IMG/VR virus record: IMGVR_UViG_3300021479_000058 | Coordinates: 1 to 24,271 of that record | From: a virus | Strand: one strand, 5' to 3' | DNA length: 24,271 nt | Part shown: in pieces, positions 1 to 5,279 of the stretch | Layout: every line of letters begins with the position of its first letter | How positions within the stretch are numbered: position 1 is the stretch's first letter | The notes under the pieces: model-generated | Seen by the model: the letters and a program-made list of their open reading frames with translations, nothing else | Databases searched by the model: none | Told to the model about the DNA's origin: nothing | Translations under genes and position numbers: made by a program

Positions 1-73
1 GATGCTGCATGTTAAGCCAAGCTTTACGCTCGGGCGAACGCTCAACAGTTGTGAGTGCCTTATGCCTGCCCAT
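1..73 (-). CDS. Partial hypothetical protein, N-terminus only
   Basis: An open frame on the minus strand begins with ATG at 73-71 and runs off the left edge of the window without a stop, giving 24 codons starting MGRHKALTTVERSPERKAW. Its ATG overlaps the TAA of the upstream minus-strand ORF as TAATG, the coupling pattern used throughout this gene block. That overlap is the main evidence; the visible part is too short to recognise a family. It could be a chance frame. Confidence 0.4.
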   Translation of the reverse strand, partial: MGRHKALTTVERSPERKAWLNMQH

Positions 74-222
74 TACGGATCAGTCTCGCCATCGTTCTCG
101 TGATACGCCCAAACGTGCGCGTGCGCCAAACGTGACAGGTGACGGCGCGCAATCGCCCGCCATATCTTTGCCAGCCTGCGTTGCTTGATGCAGTATGGGC
201 CTACGAACCGGGGCGTCGTCAT
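73..222 (-). CDS. Small basic hypothetical protein, 49 aa
   Basis: The minus-strand ORF starts at ATG 222-220, overlapping the TGA of the 219-464 gene (ATGA), and ends with TAA at 75-73. The product is 49 residues, rich in Arg and His (for example RLAKIWRAIARRHLSR), with a short acidic tail ending GETDP. The basic amphipathic middle could bind nucleic acid, but this is only inference. Support comes from the end-to-end overlaps on both sides, which would be unusual for a random ORF. No family is recognised. Confidence 0.5.
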   Translation of the reverse strand: MTTPRFVGPYCIKQRRLAKIWRAIARRHLSRLAHAHVWAYHENDGETDP

Positions 223-464
223 GCGTCCATCTCCTTTATGTGGTTGGCGTAGTAGAACATAAGCTCGTTGGCGACCACACCAATCTCGATTTCGCTCATG
301 CCCTCGTATGGCTCACGCGTCTCGCGCCGATAGTGCGGCAGCAGGGTGGCGCGCACGTACAGGTGCCATACCGACTGCGACGCACGCTCGCGAGCGTAGC
401 GCACATGGCGGTTGTAGAAGTGGCCGGTGTTGATGGCGTAGTCGATCAGAGCGCGGGGCGTCAT
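219..464 (-). CDS. Hypothetical protein, 81 aa
   Basis: The minus-strand ORF begins MTPRALIDYA at 464-462 and overlaps the stop of the preceding gene by the ATGA arrangement. The copy of the TTACCC palindrome at 468-482 lies 3 nt upstream, and its GGAGGG supplies a near-ideal Shine-Dalgarno sequence for this start. The protein is mixed, aromatic and charged, with no signal peptide or membrane segment. No family recognised; position suggests an early or middle small phage gene. Confidence 0.75.
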   Translation of the reverse strand: MTPRALIDYAINTGHFYNRHVRYARERASQSVWHLYVRATLLPHYRRETREPYEGMSEIEIGVVANELMFYYANHIKEMDA

Positions 465-856
465 GAGTTACCCTCCGGGTTAGCTTTCACATAAGCTTGG
501 ATTGCCGCCGCGTTGTCTGTACACCACTTGACGAACCGCTTGTCGAACACGATGTTGAAGTCGGCATTGGCAAACTTGCGGGCGACAGGGATTGCCTGAT
601 CGAGCGGCAGCTTGAGTGCGCCCCATAGCTGCTCGTAGACTGCCTCCTTTGCCTTGTCGCGCTGCATTTGAATGAACGCCTCGTTGCGCGCCTCATTCCA
701 CAGCTTGACCATGACCGGCTTGCACCAGCCCATGTCGTCATAGCTCATGCCTGCGTTCTCATGAGTTGAGTGCAAGGCGACCTCGCGAGCGGTGTTGATG
801 ACACGCTCAATCGAGTTTTCGAGTAGCGTGCGACGGTCGTCTTTATCCAGGTCCAT
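461..856 (-). CDS. Hypothetical protein, 131 aa
   Basis: The minus-strand ORF starts MDLDKDDRRT at 856-854, directly downstream of the palindrome copy at 862-876, whose AAAGGG is the likely ribosome site (spacing about 8 nt). It ends with the peptide NPEGNS encoded by the palindrome copy at 468-482. The sequence is helical and charged with two Trp-containing segments (GWCKPVMVKLW, VKWCTDN) and no membrane segment. It belongs to the tight minus-strand gene series. No family recognised. Confidence 0.8.
   Translation of the reverse strand: MDLDKDDRRTLLENSIERVINTAREVALHSTHENAGMSYDDMGWCKPVMVKLWNEARNEAFIQMQRDKAKEAVYEQLWGALKLPLDQAIPVARKFANADFNIVFDKRFVKWCTDNAAAIQAYVKANPEGNS
468..482 (-). repeat. Palindrome copy at a stop/start junction
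   Basis: Read on the minus strand this is TAACCC-GGA-GGGTAA. It encodes NPEGN at the end of the 461-856 gene, and its GGAGGG is the ribosome site for the 219-464 gene, whose ATG follows after 3 nt. Confidence 0.9.
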
Positions 857-857
857 C

Positions 858-1118
858 TTAGTTACCCTTTGGGTTAGCGCGCTTACGCGGTTGCTTGGGT
901 TTCGGATACTTGGGCTTGCCCCACGTCAGCGTGGGATACTCGCGTCGAAAAAACAGCTTGACGCTGGTCACGTTGGGTGCGCCAATGCGCTCGTGATGCA
1001 GCACGCGCTTGGAGGCGACGAACTTGATGACAACTTCGTACATGCCTTTTTTGATGCGGGTGACCGTGCCATACAATGGCATGTCCTCGCCTCGCACGAT
1101 GCGTCGGATGGTTCGCAT
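858..1118 (-). CDS. Small basic hypothetical protein, 86 aa
   Basis: The frame is open from 1127, but the ATG at 1118-1116 is preferred because it overlaps the TGA of the upstream membrane ORF as TGATG. A further in-frame ATG (MPLYGTV) at 1082 follows a GAGGCGAGGA run and cannot be excluded. The N-terminal half (YGTVTRIKKGMYEVVIKF) reads like a small beta-barrel; the C-terminus is Pro/Lys-rich (KPKYPKPKQPRKR) and ends in NPKGN encoded by a palindrome copy. Stop TAA is followed one base later by the ATG of the next gene. Function unknown. Confidence 0.75.
   Translation of the reverse strand: MRTIRRIVRGEDMPLYGTVTRIKKGMYEVVIKFVASKRVLHHERIGAPNVTSVKLFFRREYPTLTWGKPKYPKPKQPRKRANPKGN
862..876 (-). 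repeat. Palindrome copy at a stop/start junction
   Basis: Minus-strand reading TAACCC-AAA-GGGTAA, followed by CTAAGATG. It encodes the NPKGN terminus of the 858-1118 gene, and AAAGGG serves the start codon at 856. Confidence 0.9.
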
Positions 1119-1219
1119 CACCACCATCGCCTGAGTAAGAGCAACGTCGCGGCTAGCATAGCCACGCCAACAGCGATATCGACTTTCAGCCAGAATACAA
1201 GTTCAGCAGGCATAGTCAT
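1118..1219 (-). CDS. Small single-pass membrane protein, 33 aa
   Basis: This very short minus-strand ORF reads MTMPAELVFWLKVDIAVGVA, then continues hydrophobically to LLLLRRWW and TGA. One membrane segment of about 20 residues spans residues 8-29, ending in a positively charged RRWW, which predicts N-out/C-in or tail-anchored topology. The first ATG shares its A with the palindrome copy at 1219-1233; a second ATG two codons later (1213) has spacing more like the other copies. The stop overlaps the next start (TGATG). Small phage membrane proteins have many roles (lysis, exclusion); none can be assigned. Confidence 0.6.
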   Translation of the reverse strand: MTMPAELVFWLKVDIAVGVAMLAATLLLLRRWW

Positions 1220-1233
1220 TACTCTGAGGGTAA
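1219..1233 (-). repeat. Imperfect palindrome copy overlapping a start codon
   Basis: Minus-strand TTACCC-TCA-GAGTAA, whose last A begins the ATG at 1219. One arm has a G-to-A change. Confidence 0.8.
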
Positions 1234-1234
1234 G

Positions 1235-1269
1235 AGAAAAACGGCAGGGAGAGAAAACCCTCCCTGCCG
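1235..1269 (-). terminator. Intrinsic terminator, minus strand
   Basis: A perfect 10-bp stem (arms 1242-1251 and 1260-1269, CGGCAGGGAG/CTCCCTGCCG) with an 8-nt loop is followed on the minus strand by TTTTTCTCTT. No T-run follows on the plus strand. It ends transcripts coming from the 1270-1630 stretch and lies just upstream of the 1118-1219 gene. Confidence 0.85.
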
Positions 1270-1630
1270 CCTATCGCCGCCAGCTTTCGTTAGCCCACGC
1301 GCCAAGGTGCGAGCGCGTGTGGGGAGACTAACGCCCATTGAGGCAATGGGGACGCGACGGCAAAGAGAAAATGTGGGGCGTTTCATCCGCCCCTAGATGC
1401 TCTGGTCTGGCATGAGTAGCCAAGTACAGGTTTAACGACACTTCTCGTTGGTCGGCCTTCCGGCAATTGTTGGTTGCAAACGCGTCACAGTGTTCCGGCA
1501 GTTGGAAGGAACTGGTCTAGCGAGTGAACCTAGCTCACGTTGTGAGGTATGCATCTACTGCCGCAAGTAGATATGAGGCGGCTATGTACGCCACCAAACA
1601 AACGCACGTTTTGCGCGCATGACAGGTGGC
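1270..1630. other. Gene-free stretch between two same-strand terminators
   Basis: No convincing ORF is present; the longest minus-strand ATG frame (1432-1554, 40 aa) lacks a ribosome site. The stretch holds several hairpins, for example 1294-1302 with 1313-1323 (CCCACGCGC paired with GCGCGTGTGGG, one bulge), CCCATTG/CAATGGG near 1333-1349, and CTCAC-GTT-GTGAG near 1535-1547. Because minus-strand terminators lie at both ends, a short untranslated RNA on the minus strand is possible. I saw no clear promoter. Confidence 0.35.
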
Positions 1631-1663
1631 AATAAAAAGCCCGCGCTGATCAGAGCGCGGGCT
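1631..1663 (-). terminator. Strong intrinsic terminator after the 381-aa gene
   Basis: A perfect 10-bp GC-rich stem (AGCCCGCGCT/AGCGCGGGCT, arms 1638-1647 and 1654-1663) with a 6-nt loop is followed on the minus strand by TTTTTATT. It lies about 22 nt beyond the stop of the 1686-2831 gene, with a palindrome copy in between. Confidence 0.92.
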
Positions 1664-1668
1664 GTTAG

Positions 1669-1683
1669 TTACCCGATGGGTTA
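1669..1683 (-). repeat. Palindrome copy between stop codon and terminator
   Basis: Minus-strand TAACCC-ATC-GGGTAA, 2 nt after the TGA of the 1686-2831 gene and directly before the terminator stem. No gene starts here, so this copy cannot be acting as a ribosome site. Confidence 0.9.
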
Positions 1684-1685
1684 GA

Positions 1686-2831
1686 TCAGGCGGCGGGTTG
1701 AGTAGCAAGCGCAGCTTGCCGCTCAGCCTTGGTGGGCTTGGGTTGCGCAGCCTTCTCAGCCTTGAGACGCTCACGCTCAGCCGCGTCAGCCTTGGCCTGT
1801 TCTTTGGCTTGCGCCGCCGCCAGTTCCTCGGCATCGTGCTGGCTCAGCAACTCAGGCGCAGCCTTGGCGAGCGCCTGCCTCAGCCATTCGATGGCGTTCG
1901 ACAGTTCCTCGCTCGTGATGGCGTTGCGCTTGTCGCTGCCCTTGTACGTGGCTTTCGCCAAGATAAGGGTATCGAGAAGCTTGTCCTCGCCGGTCTTGTC
2001 CACCGGCTCGTTGACTTCCTGCGTCATCAAGCCGCGCAGTTCGTCGTCGGTCAGGACCGGCGCAAGGCCAACGTGCTTCGTAGCACCCGGCTTCTTGCCA
2101 GCTTCAACGGCGTCCTTTTGCTTCTTGAGTTGGGCGCGAGCCACGTCAACCAGCACGCTATAGGTTGAACCCGGCTTGACGCCTTTCTTCGCGTCCGAGT
2201 TGGCGAGCGCATTGCGCAGCAACTCGATATGCATGTTGCGCGCCTTGCGGATCAAGTCGAGCGCGTCGCTCTCGTACTTGTTGCCAAGGTAGACGAACTG
2301 CCGCAGCTTGGACAACTGCTGCTCGATTGACTTGGCCGGAGCCGCGCCCATCGCCGCCTCGTCAGGCACAACGCCAGCGTCCTCGTAAGACGACGCCCGT
2401 GTCACGCCTTCCTTGAACTTGTCATACACGTCCGATGTCTGCTCGGGCGTGATCGCGCCGTCCTGCGCCGCCTCGACAACGATTTCCGCGAGCGCGATCA
2501 TCGAAGTCTTGCCGCCGCCATGCAACGCGCCAAGCTTTTGAGCGTCGCTCTTGAGCTTGTTGAACTGCGCCTTGGGCGACACAGTGCGCGGGTTGTTGCT
2601 CCCATTGCCAGCGCTGGCGTTGGGTGTCGCAGCCGGTCGCGTCGGCTTGTCAGCCACAACGCCTGCCGCTTCCTGATCGGCAATGTCCTGCTCGGACACG
2701 TCCGCCTCGCCCACTTCGGGAGTGTTACCCTCGGGGTTAGCCGCGCCTTCCCCCGGCACGAATGAGGTTTCGACTTCGTTCGCGGGATCGGTTTCCTCGC
2801 CAACGTTATCGAGCTTCGGTCGTTTCACCAT
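1686..2831 (-). CDS. Acidic/coiled-coil hypothetical protein, 381 aa
   Basis: The largest gene of the left arm begins MVKRPKLDNVGEETDPANEV behind a CAGGAGTAGTG ribosome site. Residues 1-95 are acidic, low in hydrophobics and rich in Pro, Ala and Gly, so probably disordered; residues about 95-300 are helical and charged; residues about 325-381 form an Ala/Glu/Lys-rich helix (AKEQAKADAAERERLKAEKA) likely to be a coiled coil. An in-frame palindrome copy encodes NPEGN within the disordered part. There is no signal peptide or catalytic motif. The gene has its own leader and is followed by a strong terminator, so it may be a monocistronic, abundantly made protein. Function unknown. Confidence 0.9.
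   Translation of the reverse strand: MVKRPKLDNVGEETDPANEVETSFVPGEGAANPEGNTPEVGEADVSEQDIADQEAAGVVADKPTRPAATPNASAGNGSNNPRTVSPKAQFNKLKSDAQKLGALHGGGKTSMIALAEIVVEAAQDGAITPEQTSDVYDKFKEGVTRASSYEDAGVVPDEAAMGAAPAKSIEQQLSKLRQFVYLGNKYESDALDLIRKARNMHIELLRNALANSDAKKGVKPGSTYSVLVDVARAQLKKQKDAVEAGKKPGATKHVGLAPVLTDDELRGLMTQEVNEPVDKTGEDKLLDTLILAKATYKGSDKRNAITSEELSNAIEWLRQALAKAAPELLSQHDAEELAAAQAKEQAKADAAERERLKAEKAAQPKPTKAERQAALATQPAA
2725..2739 (-). repeat. Palindrome copy inside a gene (NPEGN)
   Basis: Minus-strand TAACCC-CGA-GGGTTA region written on the plus strand as TTACCC-TCG-GGGTTA. It is read in frame as AANPEGNTPE in the disordered N-terminal part of the 381-aa protein. Confidence 0.85.
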
Positions 2832-2884
2832 TCACACTACTCCTGTTTTACACTCTGTTACGCCAGAGCCATGCGTCCTAGCCA

Positions 2885-2913
2885 ACTTGGCATAGAAAAT
2901 GAGGGTTGTCAAG
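2885..2913 (-). promoter_or_regulatory. Candidate minus-strand promoter of the 381-aa gene
   Basis: A perfect CTTGAC/TTGACA -35 element lies at 2913-2907 on the minus strand, about 75 nt upstream of the start codon. The -10 at the usual spacing (CCAAGT) is poor, so this is a weak call based on the -35 and position. Confidence 0.3.
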
Positions 2914-2942
2914 AGGTTTCTCAACAATCTTTTACACAACTG

Positions 2943-2972
2943 ATGCGGGCGGTTAGGTGGTGACGCCCGCAT
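2943..2972 (-). terminator. Hairpin between two minus-strand genes
   Basis: A perfect 9-bp stem ATGCGGGCG/CGCCCGCAT with a 12-nt loop lies just after the stop of the 2987-3319 gene. There is no T-run on either strand, so termination is only suggested by position and stem strength. Confidence 0.45.
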
Positions 2973-2986
2973 GGGTTGTATAATGA

Positions 2987-3319
2987 TTATCGATTGCGAA
3001 TGGTGATGTTGTAGTCGTTGGCGACGAGCGGCGGCTTCGTCTCGCCGTTGTTCAAGCAATAGAAACGCGTCGTGTCGTGGTTGCTCAGCATATGACCAAG
3101 CGACGGCTCATAACGCGTGTAGTCAAGCGAAGCGAACGCGTAACCCAAGCGCTGGCAGAATGCTTGCGCTTCGTTCATGTTCGTACTCTCGTCGCCATCA
3201 TCAATGGCGTAGTTCCGCTGGCCTAGCCGAACTGTGTCGGCATGAGCGGGTTGCTCCAAATAGATGCAACCGGATAGGATCGCGACGTTAGCCGCGAACA
3301 AAACAGCAATCTTTCGCAT
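2987..3319 (-). CDS. Predicted phage lipoprotein, 110 aa
   Basis: The N-terminus MRKIAVLFAANVAILSGC has a charged n-region, a hydrophobic core and a lipobox LSGC, so signal peptidase II would cleave before Cys18 and the mature protein would be lipid-anchored. The mature part has two further cysteines (FCQRLGY, FYCLNN) that could pair, and ends NDYNITIRNR. The palindrome copy at 3326-3340 lies 6 nt before ATG and supplies an AGGG ribosome site. Phage lipoproteins can act in superinfection exclusion or as outer spanins; no partner spanin is visible, so neither is assigned. Confidence 0.85.
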   Translation of the reverse strand: MRKIAVLFAANVAILSGCIYLEQPAHADTVRLGQRNYAIDDGDESTNMNEAQAFCQRLGYAFASLDYTRYEPSLGHMLSNHDTTRFYCLNNGETKPPLVANDYNITIRNR

Positions 3320-3325
3320 GGATAG

Positions 3326-3340
3326 TTACCCTATGGGTTA
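3326..3340 (-). repeat. Palindrome copy upstream of the lipoprotein gene
   Basis: Minus-strand TAACCC-ATA-GGGTAA then CTATCC and the ATG at 3319. It provides the only purine-rich ribosome site for that start. Confidence 0.9.
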
Positions 3341-3354
3341 CGAGTGTTCCCAAT

Positions 3355-3428
3355 AAACACTACTAACAATGCCGTTAGGGCCGCGCCTTTCGGGACGGTT
3401 TACCGATACGGCATTGATGCTAGTGTTT
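3355..3428 (-). other. Long two-part hairpin, 74 nt
   Basis: Outer arms AAACACTA/TAGTGTTT (3355-3362, 3421-3428) and inner arms CAATGCCGT/ACGGCATTG (3367-3375, 3408-3416) are perfect and nested with 4-nt side bulges. On the minus strand the outer arm ends TAGTGTTTATT, so it may terminate the upstream genes. A five-codon frame MQPAS with a GGGAGG ribosome site (3427-3444, minus) ends at the hairpin foot, which resembles a leader-peptide arrangement. The size is tRNA-like but no tRNA arms fit. Confidence 0.5.
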
Positions 3429-3492
3429 AGCTAGCGGGTTGCATGATTGCCTCCCGTGTTAGAGATAGCGCCTCGGTCTATAGGCGCGGCCC

Positions 3493-3702
3493 TTAGTTGT
3501 AGAACTGCGCGGCAGGATAGAGCTTGCGCACTTGCGCTTTCGCATCGGCGCGATTGCGAGCGCGCAAATATCCATCGCGATACTCGCCATCGATCTTGTC
3601 GTCGGACGCCCACCAATATAGTGGAGCGCCAGCGCCATAATAGCATCCACTGCCATCATAGCCTTGCGCGTTCAAGTAGTGACGACGCAGCGTAAACTTC
3701 AT
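3493..3702 (-). CDS. Hypothetical protein, 69 aa
   Basis: The minus-strand ORF starts MKFTLRRHYLNAQGYDGSGC at 3702-3700, overlapping the TGA of the upstream gene (ATGA), with GGGAG about 12 nt before the start. The middle has a tyrosine/tryptophan-rich patch (YYGAGAPLYWW) followed by a charged helix with DGYLRARNRADAKAQVRKLYP. This resembles small phage proteins of unknown role; no specific family is recognised. Confidence 0.72.
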   Translation of the reverse strand: MKFTLRRHYLNAQGYDGSGCYYGAGAPLYWWASDDKIDGEYRDGYLRARNRADAKAQVRKLYPAAQFYN

Positions 3703-3854
3703 AGCGGCTTGTACTCCCTACTGATGCAGAACATGAACGTGAACCGGCCAAGCTTGACGAAACGAAGTCCGCCGACTTTGCGGCAGGAAAAGTTGATTAT
3801 ACGCGTTCGGACGCGAACATCCATAGCGCGAACAACAATGAGAGCGTTAACCAC
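3699..3854 (-). CDS. Small basic hypothetical protein, 51 aa, GTG start
   Basis: The frame ends at a TGA overlapping the next gene. The best start is GTG at 3854, four or five nt after a palindrome copy, giving VVNALIVVRAMDVRVRTRII and a C-terminus GRFTFMFCISREYKPL. An ATG in another frame, 2 nt upstream, gives only a 19-aa hydrophobic peptide (MWLTLSLLFALWMFASERV). An internal ATG at MDVRVRTR would give 41 aa. The product is basic and hydrophobic. Start choice and reality are uncertain. Confidence 0.45.
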   Translation of the reverse strand: MVNALIVVRAMDVRVRTRIINFSCRKVGGLRFVKLGRFTFMFCISREYKPL

Positions 3855-3858
3855 ATGA

Positions 3859-3873
3859 TTACCCTTTGGGTTA
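3859..3873 (-). repeat. Palindrome copy containing a stop codon
   Basis: Minus-strand TAACCC-AAA-GGGTAA. Its first TAA is the stop codon of the 3871-4131 gene, and AAAGGG sits before the GTG/ATG starts at 3854-3856. Confidence 0.9.
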
Positions 3874-4131
3874 AGTCGGCGTCTTGCCGTACATCCTACG
3901 CACACGTTCCTCGGCATCAAAAGAGTTTTGATCCTTTTCGCGTGGCGTTGATCGTTTGCTTGGTGGAACTAATGGTTGATCAGTCCACAATGGCATTACC
4001 TTTAGGGTAACAGCCTCAAGATTGTTCAGCACGTTATGCTGTAGCTCTGTCTCGCATAGGATGCGAAGGCGCAGCAATTCGACGTGGATACGACTAAAGA
4101 TGATTTGCGCGCTTGGTTTGGGTCCGGGCAT
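3871..4131 (-). CDS. Hypothetical protein, 86 aa
   Basis: The ATG at 4131-4129 (MPGPKPSAQIIF) is preferred over an upstream TTG because TTGGAG lies 6-8 nt before it. The N-terminal half is helical (RIHVELLRLRILCETELQHN); the C-terminal half is polar and charged (SKRSTPREKDQNSFDAEERV). The palindrome-like site at 3996-4010 is followed immediately by an in-frame ATG, so a shorter 41-aa product (MPLWTDQPL...) may also be made. As the first gene after the repeat-rich region it is the natural first gene of a leftward operon, and could be regulatory, but no DNA-binding motif is identifiable. Confidence 0.65.
   Translation of the reverse strand: MPGPKPSAQIIFSRIHVELLRLRILCETELQHNVLNNLEAVTLKVMPLWTDQPLVPPSKRSTPREKDQNSFDAEERVRRMYGKTPT
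3996..4010 (-). repeat. Imperfect palindrome abutting an internal ATG
   Basis: Minus-strand TTACCC-TAA-AGGTAA, whose last A begins an in-frame ATG within the 3871-4131 gene. The arrangement copies that at 1219-1233. Confidence 0.65.
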
Positions 4132-4403
4132 GGTTAACTCCAACTAGTTAGAGTTATCTCTAACCGGATACAGTTAACCATAACTAGATGTAGTTGTCAA
4201 TACGCGTTTAAGTTGTAGGGTCGAAGTATTAGGTTGTATTGTGGAAGTCCAGCGTAGTTATTCGTTAATGATATCAATGACTTAACCCCCACAACCGGAA
4301 GTATTGCCGATTTTTAGATAAGGTATAGATATAACTCTAACTAGTTAGGGATGACGGGACTACAACTAGATGGGGTTAGCTAACCCTATCCGGTTAGAGT
4401 TGG
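4132..4403. promoter_or_regulatory. Operator-like repeat clusters
   Basis: Two clusters (4132-4199 and 4330-4403) are built from CTAAC/GTTAG units. They carry an exact 13-bp inverted pair CTCTAACCGGATA (4158-4170) and its complement (4387-4399), the perfect palindrome CTAACTAGTTAG (4337-4348) with a one-base variant at 4140-4151, the perfect palindrome GGGTTAGCTAACCC (4373-4386), a direct repeat AACTAGATG (4182-4190, 4364-4372) and GGTTAACT twice. No gene is present. The left cluster covers the -10 and start region of the leftward promoter described at 4172-4200, which suggests repressor or initiator binding. Confidence 0.65.
4172..4200 (-). promoter_or_regulatory. Candidate leftward promoter
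   Basis: On the minus strand a perfect TTGACA (4200-4195) is followed after 17 nt by TTAACT (4177-4172), a poor -10. The predicted start would be about 35 nt upstream of the 3871-4131 gene, inside the repeat cluster, consistent with a repressible promoter. Confidence 0.45.
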
Positions 4404-4592
4404 CTTATGACCCTTATATATTGATTATACTTAAATACTATAATACATACAATAAAACCTTTTTCCTGCCAGTGACTTACCGGCGGTTTTCTATTTAACC
4501 GAAGCCAATACTTCACATACTTAAAACTTCGGAATAATACTAATAATACTTATAATACATAATTCGGCTCGTTTTAGGGGCCGAATTAAGTA
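4404..4592. other. AT-rich gene-free tract with TAATAC repeats and hairpins
   Basis: Repeated TAATAC/TATAATAC units occur around 4433-4450 and 4533-4560, including two perfect TATAAT hexamers (4439-4444, 4551-4556) without a good -35. Inverted repeats include AAAACC...GGTTTT (about 4453-4490) and CCGAAG/CTTCGG (4499-4532). Such a tract next to iteron-like repeats is compatible with a replication origin or unwinding element. No ORF seen. Confidence 0.4.
4561..4587 (-). terminator. Candidate terminator hairpin
   Basis: Perfect arms AATTCGGC/GCCGAATT enclose an 11-nt loop just past the stop of the 4593-4679 ORF on the minus strand. The following minus-strand sequence is ATGTATTATAAG, AT-rich but without a true U-run, so the call is moderate. 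Confidence 0.45.
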
Positions 4593-4679
4593 TTATGAGC
4601 TTATTTTGACGCAAATTTGGGCGTCAAGCCAGCGCTGCAACGCGTCGTAGCGGTCCAGTTCGTCTTGTTCGCGGTTCAT
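4593..4679 (-). CDS. Very small hypothetical protein, 28 aa
   Basis: The ATG at 4679-4677 overlaps the TGA of the 4676-4891 gene as ATGA. The product begins MNREQDELDRYDALQRWL and ends ISS before TAA. It is amphipathic and acidic/charged at the N-terminus. The overlap and the hairpin right after the stop support it; it is too short for family assignment. Confidence 0.4.
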   Translation of the reverse strand: MNREQDELDRYDALQRWLDAQICVKISS

Positions 4680-4891
4680 TTGTAGCTAATTCTCCTTATG
4701 CCGGACTTCAACACGCGGGATTTGCGTGCTTGCGTTTCGACTTGTATATAAGTCGTCATGCGAATGTCAAACGCATGGCCGTTACGCGAGCGAACACGCG
4801 CTACGGTTGTGGGGTGACGCGGCATTGGGTCGTAAACCTTGCCCTTGACCTTCATAGGCCGGAGCTTGCGTCGAGACTTGATAGTGCTCAT
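4676..4891 (-). CDS. Small basic hypothetical protein, 71 aa
   Basis: The frame is open to 4966, but ATG 4891-4889 (MSTIKSRRKLRPMKVKGKVY) is preferred because AGAGGG lies about 10 nt upstream and a palindrome copy lies in the leader. The product is rich in Lys and Arg throughout, with segments RVRSRNGHAFDIRMTTYIQV and KSRVLKSGIRR, and no membrane segment. This fits a nucleic-acid-binding protein but proves nothing. Its leader is unusually long and structured. Confidence 0.65.
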   Translation of the reverse strand: MSTIKSRRKLRPMKVKGKVYDPMPRHPTTVARVRSRNGHAFDIRMTTYIQVETQARKSRVLKSGIRRISYK

Positions 4892-4913
4892 GTCAATGTG
4901 CCCTCTAGTCAAC

Positions 4914-4929
4914 TTACCCGCGTGGGTAA
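4914..4929. repeat. Palindrome copy with 4-nt spacer
   Basis: TTACCC-GCGT-GGGTAA, with the arms extended to CTTACCC/GGGTAAG. It lies 22 nt upstream of the start at 4891. Confidence 0.85.
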
Positions 4930-5264
4930 GTTCACCCGAAAGCACGGCTAGCGCCGCAATTCGCAAGCGCTAGCCGAAGCTTTAGGTCTTGGCCACCTTT
5001 TGGGTAAGGTTCGCCCGTGGATCAGCTACTCCTAACCTTCGCTTTCATCCTACCTTCACGCTACCGCACGGTGTTCCGTGTTCTCACGCTATCCTCGGAC
5101 GAAGGTCCATTGCCCTCGCTGTCCAATTTGGTGGCGAGCTATTACCCCCGCGCTTTCCGACACTGCCCGACTTCCCGTGACCCGCCTTGCACATAGGCCA
5201 CGATACTACTCGGGTGCGATCACCCTCGGGGCAGTCCAAGCCCCTAGTCGATTGCCTTGACCCG

Positions 5265-5279
5265 TTACCCGTTGGGTTA
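5265..5279 (-). repeat. Palindrome copy in the gene-poor stretch
   Basis: Minus-strand reading TAACCC-AAC-GGGTAA, the left-arm variant form. No start or stop codon of a credible gene is adjacent. Confidence 0.85.

Noticed and set aside
792-1331. 179-aa plus-strand ORF
   Set aside because: Antisense to three overlapping minus-strand genes whose start/stop couplings and ribosome sites are coherent; it also crosses a terminator.
1432-1554. 40-aa minus-strand ORF between the terminators
   Set aside because: No ribosome site and a composition without protein-like features.
1500-1600. T-loop-like GGTTCACTC on the minus strand
   Set aside because: The flanking arm does not pair fully and no acceptor stem partner was found.
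4404-4560. CRISPR-like array from TAATAC repeats
   Set aside because: Units are 6-8 nt, AT-rich and irregularly spaced, with no constant-length spacers.
4989-5260. Two plus-strand ORFs of 63 and 60 aa
   Set aside because: They lack ribosome sites, have odd Pro/Arg composition and cover perfect hairpins.
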